Assembly: GCA_004802725.1 (NCBI GenBank)
Contig: SGPM01000291.1
Coordinates: 1-34,965, forward strand
Direction: 5' to 3'
Length of the DNA stretch: 34,965 nucleotides
From: Antrodiella citrinella
Taxonomy: Eukaryota > Basidiomycota > Agaricomycetes > Polyporales > Steccherinaceae
Numbering within the stretch: the stretch's first letter is position 1; each line of letters opens with the position of its first letter. A program made the translations under genes and the position numbers. Below the pieces are notes generated by a model. The model had not been told where the DNA came from, ran no database searches, and saw only the letters and a program-made list of their open reading frames with translations. Positions 25,114-34,965 of the stretch are shown one piece after another.

Positions 25114-25639
25114 GACGATGACTTCTTCAACTGCACGACAGAAAAAAACCAAAACAGTGGCGTTAGTGCGTTAGTACCAGTGTAGTGTATCGTATGTTAA
25201 CAGCGGACTTACTAGTATTGAAGTTGGAAAGGCAAGGGCGTATGAACTGCGGCAGTGAAGACCCTTGTTGCGGGCGTGTGGAGGTTGAAGTTCTGGGAAA
25301 GAAATTTCTGTGAGCTGCCTTGGATATGTAGCCTTCCTCTGTCCCGCCACTCGGACATTCAAGTTGGGCACAAAGTGCCTTAACGAACAAAGCTCATTGT
25401 GCATTCTAACTATCCACCCTTTCACGCTATCTGTGAAAAGAAAATCTCCTCTCGGGGTATCACCATTTCACGTCGGCTCGTCGAGCCTGTCTACACGACT
25501 TTGCAAGATGAAGGGATATTGTTTCACGAAGTGTACAGATTCAGACTACGTCGAGATCACATCCTGGCAACTCGATTGAGTGTAACGGCTAGCAACATGT
25601 GAACGTTCACTTACGAGTTCAGCAGATGATTCGATGCTG
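25114..25639. other. Intergenic between TM3 and TM2
   Basis: No gene supported; small open frames on both strands lack features. It must hold the promoter of TM2 and the 3' end of TM3. Confidence 0.45.
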
Positions 25640-26546
25640 TTAGGACCGAGAAGTGTTCGCCACCCATTCAGGTCGCTCGTTGAGCAGAGCCAGCGTAAAG
25701 TCTTGCCTCGACGGATGAACGAAACCAGAGTCCGCAGCCTCCCAACCAGAAGTCGTCCGAACCCACCAAGTGGTCCCACGCGCCTGAGTATCCGACTCGT
25801 GCGAATAGACGTCGCCTTCCACAAACTCAACATCAAACGATAATGGCTCAGATGGCGACTGACCGCCTCCGATATCCTCGACCCAATGAAAAGGAACGGA
25901 ATGATTTTCCGTATCCACGTCGTAACTATGCAGCTGGATTATTCGAGAGTATAGCACTATGGGTGGTTGAGATGTGAGACGGGACGGAGATGAGGCGGGT
26001 GCGGCGGACCGAGCTAGGCGATGTCTTGTACTTGGACTGGCGTTGGTCTTCAAGCGTTTCTTGACGGGAGACACGGTGGAGCGTACGCGGGGCTGAGAGT
26101 GCGAGGTGGACGAATGATAAGGCGGTGCGGTTGAGGCACGAGCAGATGTGATCCTGGGAGGAGTGGTTGATGAAGATGCTACTGGAGACATCGCGGATTG
26201 ATACACTGCCAGAGACGTTATTGCTTGTGACGCTGCTGAGGTTGTTGGCGACGCTGTTTGAGTTGAGGTTGCGCTCGAGGCTAACCGGAAGTATACGATG
26301 ACGGCAGCCAGGGTGGCGAGTGCTGCTGCGATGAACAACTCGGATTGAGGATAGCTAGCTAGCTTGTATCACCACCCCATCAGCCTACAGTTTTGACCTA
26401 TGAGTGCACGTCAAACGTACCTCTCGTAAAGAACACGCATAGCTAGCCCAGCCTACAGGCAGCGACGGCGCATTCGCAGGAATGACATTCACTGCTCGAC
26501 CAATCATCAATGCGATGCCATACGCAATCGCCGCAGCGCCACTCAT
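25640..26546 (-). CDS. TM3: diverged member of the unrecognised membrane-anchored family
   Basis: Exons 26421-26546 and 25640-26338 join in phase 0 to 274 residues. Exon 1 (42 residues, MSGAAAIAYGIALMIGRAVN) is followed directly by the helix LFIAAALATLAAVIVYF at the start of exon 2, the same layout as TM2. The linker is long (about 100 residues) and rich in Ser, Thr, Ala and Pro with a basic cluster (VKKRLK), so it is probably disordered or glycosylated. The C-terminal domain keeps WVEDIG, EGDVY, WWVRTTSGW, HPSRQDF and PEW, but is much more divergent than TM1 and TM2 are from each other. Intron position and helix placement are the main evidence for kinship. Function unknown. Confidence 0.68.
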
Positions 26547-27115
26547 GTCACGGATTTAGTAGATTGTCACCGGTTCTTGCGATAAGCTGTGATCAGAATG
26601 TCAGTTTCGCCACGCAGAGAGACGCAGTAGAAGACTGACAAGCACAGAGAACCGATTATACCAGAAAACACGTATTCAATGGAGGGGGAAATGACAAGAA
26701 CTCAAACGGGAACGCATTTGACTTCAGTTAGTCACGAAAAACGACATGAGGCAAATGAGCCACTCGGACTCTCGGACTGCGACACAAGGGCCAACAAAAC
26801 GTGTTGTTGTAAAACGTGGAGGGATCGTTCACCGGTCGACCGACAGCCGGGTTGTTATGACCGAACGCCGAGCATTGGTCTTCACATCGCGCTCGTCAAC
26901 CCCCGAGTACTGAGTCACCTGCCATTTTCGGAATACAGAGTCGGCCTAATGAGAAGAGAAGAAAGACACTGTAGGACAACTCACGAGCGAGCGGATTTGG
27001 AACAATGCATAAATATGAACGCGGGCTAGATCTCCTGCGACATGAACATAGAAGATGACAAAAGCGACAAAGGAATAGCAAAGACTGAAAACGTGAGCCT
27101 ATACAAGTAGAAGCA
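26547..27115. other. Intergenic upstream of TM3
   Basis: No coding sequence seen; an open frame on the plus strand (26679-27029) has no recognisable features. It lies between the TM3 start and the F-box gene's end. Confidence 0.45.
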
Positions 27116-28300
27116 TCAATCAAGAGTACGCGCCACTTGTAAGATGCCCCTCTCGTGTAAACGAGGAAACGCAAGTTGGTACTTCGACTTCACGACATCT
27201 TCCCTCTTGTTCGGATTATACTTGGTTACGAAACAGACCTCGGCGAGCTGTGAAAAGTTTGGGGCACATAATGTCTCCTCTAGCTGCTGAGTATCCGCGC
27301 CAATGAAATCGGGGCCGAACTCAATGGTGTGGACGTGTGGGGAGACAACGCGGGAAAGGAGGTCGCGTGTAAGTGGATGAGCAGGACGTGACAGAACGAG
27401 CCGTTGTAGGTTGACGCTTTGTGTAAGGTCGATGCTTTCCAGCATATCTGTTTCATGACATGTGTAAGCAGCACAGAAAGGCTGAGTCAAGGAAAAAGGC
27501 TCACTCGATAAGTCGGTATCTGAGCGCCCGAATGGTGACACGAAGCCGATGTGGAGTTCTTCCAGCTGCGGTCCCAAGGTCCGAATGAGCTTGCCCATAC
27601 TTCTCATGTTGTACATGGATATGCCGACATCCAGGACTCGAAGAGATTCGAGGCTCCCTTTGCTTATCAGAAAATCAATGAGACTTTCACGTCCATAGCG
27701 TCGTGTTGGAATAGCGCTGCAGTGCATAAGAAGCCTCTCCAGTTTCGGGTTGTGCGGTTTCTCCACAGCTTCTATCTCGCCAACTGATTCGTCGATATCT
27801 GCAACGCGCAGATCCTTCAGGAAGGGGAATGCCGAGATGATGCCGAACAGTTCTTCTGTGTACAAACTGCATTCGACGAGGGATATGCGAGTGATCGTGG
27901 TGAACTTCGCCAGGTCCTTCAATGATTGCGGTTTCCAGCTGTCCTGTACGAAACGAAACTCGAAAGCTTCTAACCGGGACAGAGGGACCGGAAGAGTACG
28001 GGAGAGGCAACATTGCACCAATGGAGCGCTAAGCTCTCGACCACGAAAACGGAGGGTGCGGACACAGTCGCCGATCATAGGAGAAGTTATGAGAACTTCT
28101 TCAAAGCGAAGGAACATAGTTTCGCTTTCGACGGTGATGTCGCGAAAGAGGCAGACGCGGCTGGCAGCAAGCCACGCTTTGGAAACCAGCGCGCACGACT
28201 TGAGAGCATTCGAGTTGTAGGCGAGGAGATCCATGAGATAAGCGTCCAGCTCTGGAGGAAGGTCGACGTTTTCAGGAGGGACGTAGGCATCTGAAACCAT
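27116..28300 (-). CDS. F-box-like protein
   Basis: Exons 27505-28300 and 27116-27447 give 375 residues. Residues 13-58 (VDLPPELDAYLMDLL, then LKSCALVSKAWLAASRVCLF) fit the F-box-like domain seen in hundreds of agaricomycete proteins; the rest contains leucine-rich stretches such as LKDLRVADID, LESLRVLDVG and LEELHIGFVSPF, which may form degenerate repeats. F-box proteins are the substrate-recognition part of SCF ubiquitin ligases; the target is unknown. The 57-nt intron (27448-27504) has good GTGAGC...CAG ends, but its length is a multiple of three and it contains no stop, so an unspliced form with 19 extra residues is possible. The first of two in-frame ATGs (28396) was rejected because the domain sits right after the second. 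Confidence 0.82.
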   Translation of the reverse strand: MVSDAYVPPENVDLPPELDAYLMDLLAYNSNALKSCALVSKAWLAASRVCLFRDITVESETMFLRFEEVLITSPMIGDCVRTLRFRGRELSAPLVQCCLSRTLPVPLSRLEAFEFRFVQDSWKPQSLKDLAKFTTITRISLVECSLYTEELFGIISAFPFLKDLRVADIDESVGEIEAVEKPHNPKLERLLMHCSAIPTRRYGRESLIDFLISKGSLESLRVLDVGISMYNMRSMGKLIRTLGPQLEELHIGFVSPFGRSDTDLSSEPFSLTQPFCAAYTCHETDMLESIDLTQSVNLQRLVLSRPAHPLTRDLLSRVVSPHVHTIEFGPDFIGADTQQLEETLCAPNFSQLAEVCFVTKYNPNKREDVVKSKYQLAFPRLHERGILQVARTLD

Positions 28301-29385
28301 CGTTATCGAGACTAGGAGGATGGCGGTGTCGGTGTGTCGGTGCACGTGAAATGGTGACTCTGCCTGTGCGCGCGACTGCCAGTCAGTAAACTGCAACGCT
28401 GCCAGTTCAAAGCCTGAGAGGAAGACTCACGAAGATAGTCGATTGTAAATCGAATGAGGGTGTTCTCCAGGCGCAAAGGGCTTTTAAACGCGAATGTGGC
28501 TCACTGGGAAGATAGTCCTTCTTGCCGGAAGGGTCTTGGTTTGACCAATTGCTGGCATTCGGTCACCGGTGAGCGACGACAGAATCCACGTGGAGCTATG
28601 CGTTCTGATGCACTGTGAATCACGTATCAATCAACATTATCAAGCAAAGATGTCTGGCCATGGGAGAATGGAGGCGTTATGTAGGGATGAAGGACAGGCA
28701 AAACTTGAAGCTTGAAGACTGGAAGAAATTGACGCAAAACGCCGAAGCGCGCTTATCTTCGTAATGCTTATCAATTTCCAGTAAGTTACGAAGTCAGCTC
28801 ATTAACTCTACGTAATCACTGTCGGATGCTGGGATCGATATGCAGTCGTCCTGTAATGTTCACAGAATGAGAGGACGTTTGCCAACATCTCCGGAAAGTA
28901 CGTACGTCGTACGGTGACTATTTAGTACTTATCAGGCGCGCGGGATAATGGTGGTGTGCATAAGAAACTCGGGACGGACTCCAGAAGTGCGTAAACGCTA
29001 TTGACAGACAATCCTTTAACGCTGAAGAGATGGTAATGATTTCTCGAAACAATAGGATCCATTGAGGACCAATGGCAGTGTAGTCGAAATACTGTAGCGG
29101 GGAAACACCGAACAGCTCAACAAAGTTTGATGACGTAATACTCGGAATAACGGTCAAAGGATCTTGTTGTTTGATCCTGTTGCTTTGCGGCCTCATCGGG
29201 ATTACCCTTTTCGAATCAATACGACTGGATTTGAAAAGCCGGCGATCTGAAGTAAAAAGCAGATGAAGTTACTGCTGACAGATTGTAAAGCAATACGACG
29301 ATACAAGAGTTGAAACAGACGAGTTCACGCATTGCAAGAAAATCGAACATATTCAGCATAGTTGAGAGAGAAAGAGAGTACATGT
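28301..29385. other. Intergenic: F-box gene promoter and 3' flank of the ADIP-like gene
   Basis: Mostly empty. One minus-strand frame of 92 codons (28918-29196, beginning MRPQSNRIKQQD) has a non-random look (FVELFGVSPLQYFDYTAIG), but I recognise no family and found no convincing splice partners. It may be a small gene or a remnant. Confidence 0.35.
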
Positions 29386-32196
29386 TCAGCCTTTCCAGGC
29401 CGGAGCCATGATGGCAGCCTCGGCGCTGTCAATCGGGACGCGTCTCGCGCCTCCCTTGACTTTCGCCACGATCTTTGGAGGGATCACTGTTGAACTCGCT
29501 TTGGAAGTCGACGCCGAACGTGAGCTCTTCTTCGCCACCGCCAGCGTCGACACCTTGCGGTCGTCATCTGATCTATGATGCCTCGTCTTGTTCTCCTTCT
29601 CCAACGTAGCGGTCGTGGCGCCACGATGTCTACTGGACCCAGTCCGCCGTTCGTCCGCTCGTGCCTTGCCCTTGTCTTTCACAGGAACTCTCCGCTCTGT
29701 CTTGTTATGTTGCTTCGTCTGCTTCTCCCGCAAGGGTGGTTGTTCCCCAGCGTCGTCATCGTCATCCGATACTCCGAGCTCAGCAGCCAAACTCCTCATC
29801 GCGCCAAACGTCATCGGCTCCCCAGGAGTCGGCGAGATGCCTGGACTCTCGTTCTCGTCACTAAGAGAACCGAGTGATGGGATCCGGTTCTCGGGGCTCT
29901 CCGGGGAGTTCGCCAGCATCAGGATGCGACTGAGTGGACTGGGCTTCACGGGGGAGTATGCGTGTATCATGCGCGCTGTGAATGGTTTTGCCATAGGGAA
30001 GGGGCGTCGTGAAGGTGTATTGGCTATTGCAGGGTCCGCCTGAACGCCGAGACTGGGTGCGGAATTGGATGATGGGAGAGAGGAGGAGGATGCTTCGGGT
30101 TGAGGTCGTGTGACCAGGTCGTCAGATTGCGAGAGGGGTATACTGTTGGATGCTGAGGGTATATCGAGCTTGGATATTGGAGCTGCGAAGGCAGATGAAA
30201 GAAGCACGTCTTGTGTGTTGAACGTGGAGGCGGGTGATGGGGGAGGAAGCACGAAAGCGGATGTCACAGGCGGTAGCTGTGTCTTGGTCGGTGTCATGCT
30301 GAGCTTGAACTCGGGTATCGAGGAAGTGGAGGGGATGACTTCCGTTTCAAAAGAAGGGATGACCTTGGTCTGCTTCTTTGGTGAGAGTCCCAAACCGGAC
30401 GAACGCCGAGATATCCGGGTAGTCTTCTTCTCAACTTTTGTCAGTGCACCGCTGCTCTTCACTTTATGTGACACCTTCCGTGGAGACCTCCGATGTGAAC
30501 GATCAAGGACTTCTTCCTCGGCTGCTGGAACAAGGTTCTCAATCATAGGCTGCGTCGAGGTGGATGGTATCCTGTGTCTTGACGGGATTTCATTCAGCAT
30601 TCGCTCTACCTCCCACGACCGCTTCTCCTCCAAAAAGCGAATGCGTTCAGCCTGGAAAGAAGGTAAGCGTAACGACCAAGGAGTATATCAGACGTTGACT
30701 GACCTCAAGTGCCGCCTTCTCTTTGCCCAACTTGACTGCTGTCTCCGAGAACTTGCGTTGGTCCTCTTCCAGCTCCTGAATGCGCTGATCAAGAAGACCC
30801 TTCTCCTCCTCTGTGCGTGTTTTAGTCATATTTCCCTGCATGATGAGCTGCTCGGCAGAGAAGCGTTCAAGGAGATCGTGTGCTTGAGCAGCGTATGTCG
30901 CTGACTGCTTCTGCGCCTCACCTGATAGGGCTCAGCACGGTGGAGAGAGTGGGATCTACCAATACACTTACTCAGTTCCGTCCGAAGGGCTTTCACGGCG
31001 TTCTGCAGTTTCTCTACTTCAGCACGATCTACCTGTTCCTTTGCTGATGCTTCTTGCTTGACGGCCGAGACAGATGTAGGCGAAGATTGAGAGATTGCAT
31101 GTGATTGTGCCAAGCGTTCCGAGAGTTCTCGTGTTGAGTTCAGCAGTGAGGTCACTTTATCGCGAGCGGCATTGGCGGGAGACAAAGGGAACAATGATGT
31201 TGAGGGGATCAAGGAAGGCTAAAAGTGGCGTTAGAACTACTTCGAAGGGTACGCAAGTTTGAGTCATACCTCATCGATAGCCTCTGATGTTGACAGCTTC
31301 TGCGTCGTATACATGATACGTTGCAGTTCATTGGCCGCAGAAATGACGATTCCTCGCAAGTTTCGGGTCTCATCTGCCAGGTCCTTGCGTGAACGCTCGG
31401 CTTGTTCGAGGGATAACTCGAGGAACCCTTGTCCTTTCCCTCTCATCTGCACATCGGATGCTTCCACTATTTGAGAGTTTGCAAAGTTGATTCCGCTCGG
31501 TGTCGATCCAAGCTTAGCTTGAGCATCCGATAGCTTATTCCACCGTTCCATGATGCGGTCCTTCTCCTTCTCAACCTTCTTCATTTCAGCAGCATGCTGA
31601 GTTCGCAGGCCTTGTAGTGTTGTACGCAGCTTTTGAAGCTCGGTCATGGTCCGTTTGTGGGCGGTTTCAGTGTTCTGTAGATTCAATGTGGCGGATCTGC
31701 AAGATGTCAAGAGAGCTGAGCTAGTATGCGCAGCATGGGCACGTACGCTAATCGTGATTTGTGCGTGTTCATCTCACGTTCCGCGTTCCCCGCCCGGTCT
31801 GTAGCAGTCTTGTACATTGACATGAGTCGCTCATGTTCGTAACTCAGTGTTCGTATCTTTGCGCTCAGGTCTTCCGTTCGTGACATGTCTTCCTGAGGGC
31901 TGAGTCAAAAAGCCTGCTCCAACGAGGCCGCAGTACACGATACTCACAATCCGCTGACTGAGCATACCCAACAAACACTTCACTACCCTCTCACTATCCT
32001 CCTTCTGCAGTCCGTCCAGCGACAATCCAGGGTTCTGCGTGAAGCCATGTGCTAGAAGTTGTGAGTTGATATACTGCAAACTCGAGGTCGAGGAGGTTGA
32101 CTCGGCAGAGCTTCCTTCTGAGAATGGCGATCCAAAGTCCGACAAAGAGGCGTCCAGTGCCCAATGCACCACGGATTTCTTCTTCGGCGTAGCCAT
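29386..32196 (-). CDS. ADIP/Msd1-like coiled-coil protein (spindle-pole/centrosome family)
   Basis: Six exons (31948-32196, 31747-31892, 31270-31696, 30972-31218, 30704-30921, 29386-30651) give 850 residues. Residues 40-190 fit the afadin- and alpha-actinin-binding domain: YINSQLLAHGF, VKCLLGMLSQR, EDMSRTEDLSAKIRTLSYE and a long heptad coiled coil (HKRTMTELQKLRTTLQGL; MKKVEKEKDRIMERWNKL). Two further coiled-coil stretches lie around residues 300-450. The C-terminal half is low-complexity, rich in Ser, Pro and Lys with KKK and DDDDD runs, probably disordered and phosphorylated. Known relatives (SSX2IP in animals, Msd1 in fission yeast) anchor microtubules at the centrosome or spindle pole body; the same role here is inference. 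The N-terminus (MATPKKKSVVHWALD) is clear. Its start lies only 330 bp from the start of the divergent HMG-box gene. Confidence 0.85.
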
Positions 32197-32526
32197 CGCG
32201 ATGAGTTATGTCGTTGACTCCTGGAAACCCGTGTCCCGATGGAAGATGGATTGGATGGGTGAGAAAACGCGTCAAGTTCTAGTGGATGGGATGTGCTCTC
32301 GGTGACCGAAAATTATAGTAGCGGAATAAAAGGTCGTGGAGACATTAGACACGTTGCAACGAAAAGCAAACCAAAAACGCGACGCGACGCGGTCACATGG
32401 TGTTCGCATTCGGGCGCCTTTGAAAAGCTCACCAGTTGGTTTTGGTGGGATGTTCAGCTTTCTCTGCTACTTTGAACGCATTGCGCAACACCTCAGTCTG
32501 ACAATTTTCGTGGACGCACACACCGA
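32197..32526. promoter_or_regulatory. Divergent promoter region shared by the ADIP-like and HMG-box genes
   Basis: The two genes start 330 bp apart on opposite strands, so this segment should contain both promoters. I see no clear TATA box; GACGCGACGCGGTC near 32380 is a GC-rich imperfect repeat that could bind a factor. Confidence 0.5.
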
Positions 32527-34124
32527 ATGCTAAGAATATCGGTCCTCCGACCTACGATACAGCGGTCATGCCAAGCCCAAAGCTTGATTTCTCTCACGCG
32601 AGGTACTAGTGCGTCAACGAAGAATCCACAGTGACAGCGCAGACCCAGTGCAAGGTGTGCGTCCCCTCCATCTCACAGAGCTTTTCAATCATGATATTAA
32701 GGCCCTGATCAGACAGCTGGTACAGTAGCGCAAGACGACCGGCCTAGTGAACCAAACTTGACTCGGGCGAAGAGCGAAGTGGAACCACCGAAGAGACCAT
32801 TTACTGCGTACAACCTCTTCATGCGCGAACGTTTTGGCCGCGGGAGCACGATTATGTACGCTCAAGAGGCTGGGGAGCTGTGGACTGCGATGAGTGCACA
32901 TGAGAAGAAGGTGAGTCTCTTCTCAGCTCCTGTACAGGAAAACACATCATATCACGCACAGATATATGCGATATTGATGCTTGACTAGCCCTACTTCGAC
33001 AGAGCACGGCTCGCTTTGCAAGAGTATAAACGTCTTCGGGAGGAGTACTGTAATACGTATAACATTACCTGGCCTCGGCAGCCTGCTAGTGCCCTCTCGC
33101 TTTTCGGTCGGGAGAGGAAGATGCGTGTGCAGGAGGCTTACAGTCTTTGGGAGCAGTTATCTGAGGCCGAACGGCAGGTATGTTCACACTGCATACAGCA
33201 ATACGACTCACTCACACACATCTCATGGATGATAGCCCTACGTTGATAAGAGAAATGCACTGAGTGAAGAGTATCGGGTGCGGAAGTTGGAGTATGCGCT
33301 TCACTTGCAGAAAGATACGTTGAACAACGTGGTCCCGAAGAAAGGGGAGGCAAAACTATTGGCGGTCCAAAAGCGAGCAAAGAAGGTCAGACTTTCGCGT
33401 GGTACGTGTTTTCTCTTNGTGCGTTAGTGACCTGACCGAGTGCCAGAACACGAGCAGGTGGTGGACGCTGGACACATTGAGGTGCCTACATATGATACCT
33501 CTAGCGCGTGGAAAATATTCCGCCTAGAACGCAAGCTCTCTGTGACTCAAGCCAGTGCTGAATGGCGTCGAATGACTGCGGAAGAGAAGAAAGTACGTAT
33601 GTTTCCTCCCCCTCATCGGCTACTGTCCTGAGCCCGATTGCGTACAGCCGTATCTAGACGCATGCGCGACGAAGAAAGCGCAACGAGCAGTTAAAACTGA
33701 CGCGTTTGTGCGCGCAGTGGGGCTCAAGGGCGTGCAAAGGATGAATGCAGCACGGGAGGTAGAAGGGAAACGCAAAATTGGGATAAAGGTACTCAAACCG
33801 CGACCTGCGAACAGCTACATAGTGTGAGCTTGTTTACGTATTGATGCATTCCGAATTTGTGTCTAATGTATTGTTTGTGCTCCCCGTAGGTTTTACAGTG
33901 AGTTTGCTAAATCCTCAGCGTCTCCTCGCAACGTCACTGTCGCTATTGCCGCTGGGGCGAAGTGGCGGACAATGTCCGACGCAGAGAAAGAGGTGGGTCG
34001 CCACTTTCTGTCATGCATACGACTATATTCTCATTTCCGCGTTCAGCCGTACAGAAAGCTCGCGGCGAGCCTGAGGGAACGCGACGCTCAGGCTAAGAAT
34101 GTCGATGTGCCAACGGAGAGCTGA
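32527..34124 (+). CDS. Probable mitochondrial protein with four HMG-box-like repeats
   Basis: Eight exons (32527-32602, 32702-32910, 32989-33177, 33236-33401, 33447-33592, 33648-33823, 33890-33992, 34047-34124) give 380 residues. Exon 1 starts MLRISVLRPTIQRSC, rich in Arg, Ser and Leu without acids, a typical mitochondrial presequence. Box 1 is PPKRPFTAYNLFMRERF...ELWTAMSAHEKK then PYFD; box 2 PRQPASALSLFGRERK...LWEQLSEAERQ then PYVD; box 3 SSAWKIFRLERK...EWRRMTAEEKK then PYLD; box 4 FYSEFAKSS...KWRTMSDAEKE then PYRK. HMG boxes bend and compact DNA; mitochondrial members (Abf2, TFAM) usually have two. Boxes 1 and 2 are the best preserved, 3 and 4 are shorter. A phase-0 intron falls directly before PY in all four. 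The acceptor of exon 2 (after TTAAG, 32701) was chosen by phase and is the least certain site. The n at 33418 lies in an intron. Confidence 0.83.
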
Positions 34125-34965
34125 TGTACGCTTTGGCTACTGCAGTATGACAGTCCTATCCCCCAGGCTTGACAACGATATCGCAGAAAGATAGACCTGA
34201 CCAGGGACAAACATTCCTTTGATTATTATTTTTTGATTATAACAACAAAGTTGGAATCTGGATTAGCTTCGGTTTCTCATTATCCGTACGTACAGTCTGC
34301 AATTGCAGAGGGCCTGAATACAAAGTGCGCAGTAGAATAAGATAATGCAAAAACAATCCAAAGTCCAGTGCTCGCTCAGCGGAAATCAGCATAGTTGATC
34401 TGGTGGATCCCAGCTGGGATTATTGATGATAAACTACATAGTACCACGACCCAAACCCAGGAGCTGATACCAAAGGAGAGCAGCGGAAGAGCATTAAAAA
34501 GAATCAGGATCAGTTCGTGCGACTCCGACTCAAATGAGACACCCCGCCACCAACTGAACAACTTATCAGTGATCCCAAAAGTGATGACGACATGTAATGC
34601 TGAGAAACAATCACTGTCAACCAGGTTTTCATGTGCAAGGATCTGGATGGCTCACCATTTGCACCGTCGAGTTTTGTTCCCCGAGCCTCCACATACTCTT
34701 GTTGGATCACAGCGGCGACTGATTCTCCTTAGTAGCAGGACCCTTCCGATTGACAACAGTCGATAAGTCCGACCATGGAAGTCTCGAGGGGGTCGCAAAT
34801 AACTCGTTGGAAGTAGGGAAACTGCGAGAAAGTACTGGTATGTATACAGTTGGCAATCGCGTGAACGAAAGACATATAAAGAGAGTGTGTGACTGACTGG
34901 CGCCTTCACGACGCGTCGTGTAACGCGTTGCTGTCACAGTTATTGTCAGAACAAATATAAACACG
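34125..34965. other. Right-hand end: no supported gene
   Basis: Minus-strand open frames (34376-34561, 34510-34710, 34652-34964) could belong to a gene entering from the right, for example around a GTGAGC donor near 34650, but I recognise no product and could not build a model. Confidence 0.35.

Noticed and set aside
24404..26546. SUN-domain (nuclear envelope) identity for the TM family
   Set aside because: The single helix and C-terminal domain suggested it, but the conserved residues and short length do not match the SUN fold's hallmarks as I know them.

Overview
The window looks like a piece of an agaricomycete (mushroom-forming basidiomycete) genome. Nearly every gene is cut by many 47-60 nt GT-AG introns, neighbouring genes use both strands, and several families typical of such fungi occur together: a Crinkler/RHS-like NTPase-nuclease, Dal5/Tna1-type MFS carriers, HGD-type protein kinases and F-box-like proteins. 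No gene model came with the sequence. I joined exons by reading frame, splice sites and protein-family continuity; each model below closes in frame, but none is supported by transcript data. One ambiguous base (n) lies at 33418, inside an intron.

Layout. 1-2916 (-): a CRN-type P-loop NTPase with a PD-(D/E)XK nuclease, running off the left edge. 3627-5769 (-): MFS carrier 1. 5770-8009: about 2.2 kb with no gene I can support. 8010-10089 and 10857-12033 (+): two tandem genes sharing a BED-like zinc motif (C-x2-C-x19-H-x3/4-C), three copies in the first and one in the second. 12514-12700 (+): a relic of the N-terminus of the CRN gene. 13177-13974 (+): first member (TM1) of an unrecognised membrane-anchored family. 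14186-16728 (-): MFS carrier 2, in 19 exons including one of 9 nt. 17545-20000 (-): a phenol-2-monooxygenase-like flavoprotein. 20918-23515 (-): a 694-residue protein with two kinase domains, a degenerate one followed by an intact one. 24069-24181 (+): the last ~110 bp of a dead copy of MFS carrier 2. 24404-25113 and 25640-26546 (-): TM2 and TM3 of the new family. 27116-28300 (-): F-box-like protein. 29386-32196 (-): an ADIP/Msd1-like coiled-coil protein. 32527-34124 (+): a probably mitochondrial protein with four HMG-box-like repeats. 34125-34965: nothing supported.

The most interesting structure is at 12.5-26.5 kb. The pair 'TM gene tail-to-tail with MFS carrier' occurs twice in opposite orientation (13.2-16.7 kb intact; 24.07-25.1 kb with only the end of the carrier left), and the shared 3' spacer is still recognisable. 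These inverted copies flank about 10 kb that holds the carrier, the aromatic monooxygenase and the double kinase. The monooxygenase lies upstream of, and on the same strand as, MFS carrier 2, which would suit uptake and hydroxylation of an aromatic compound; that link is inference only.
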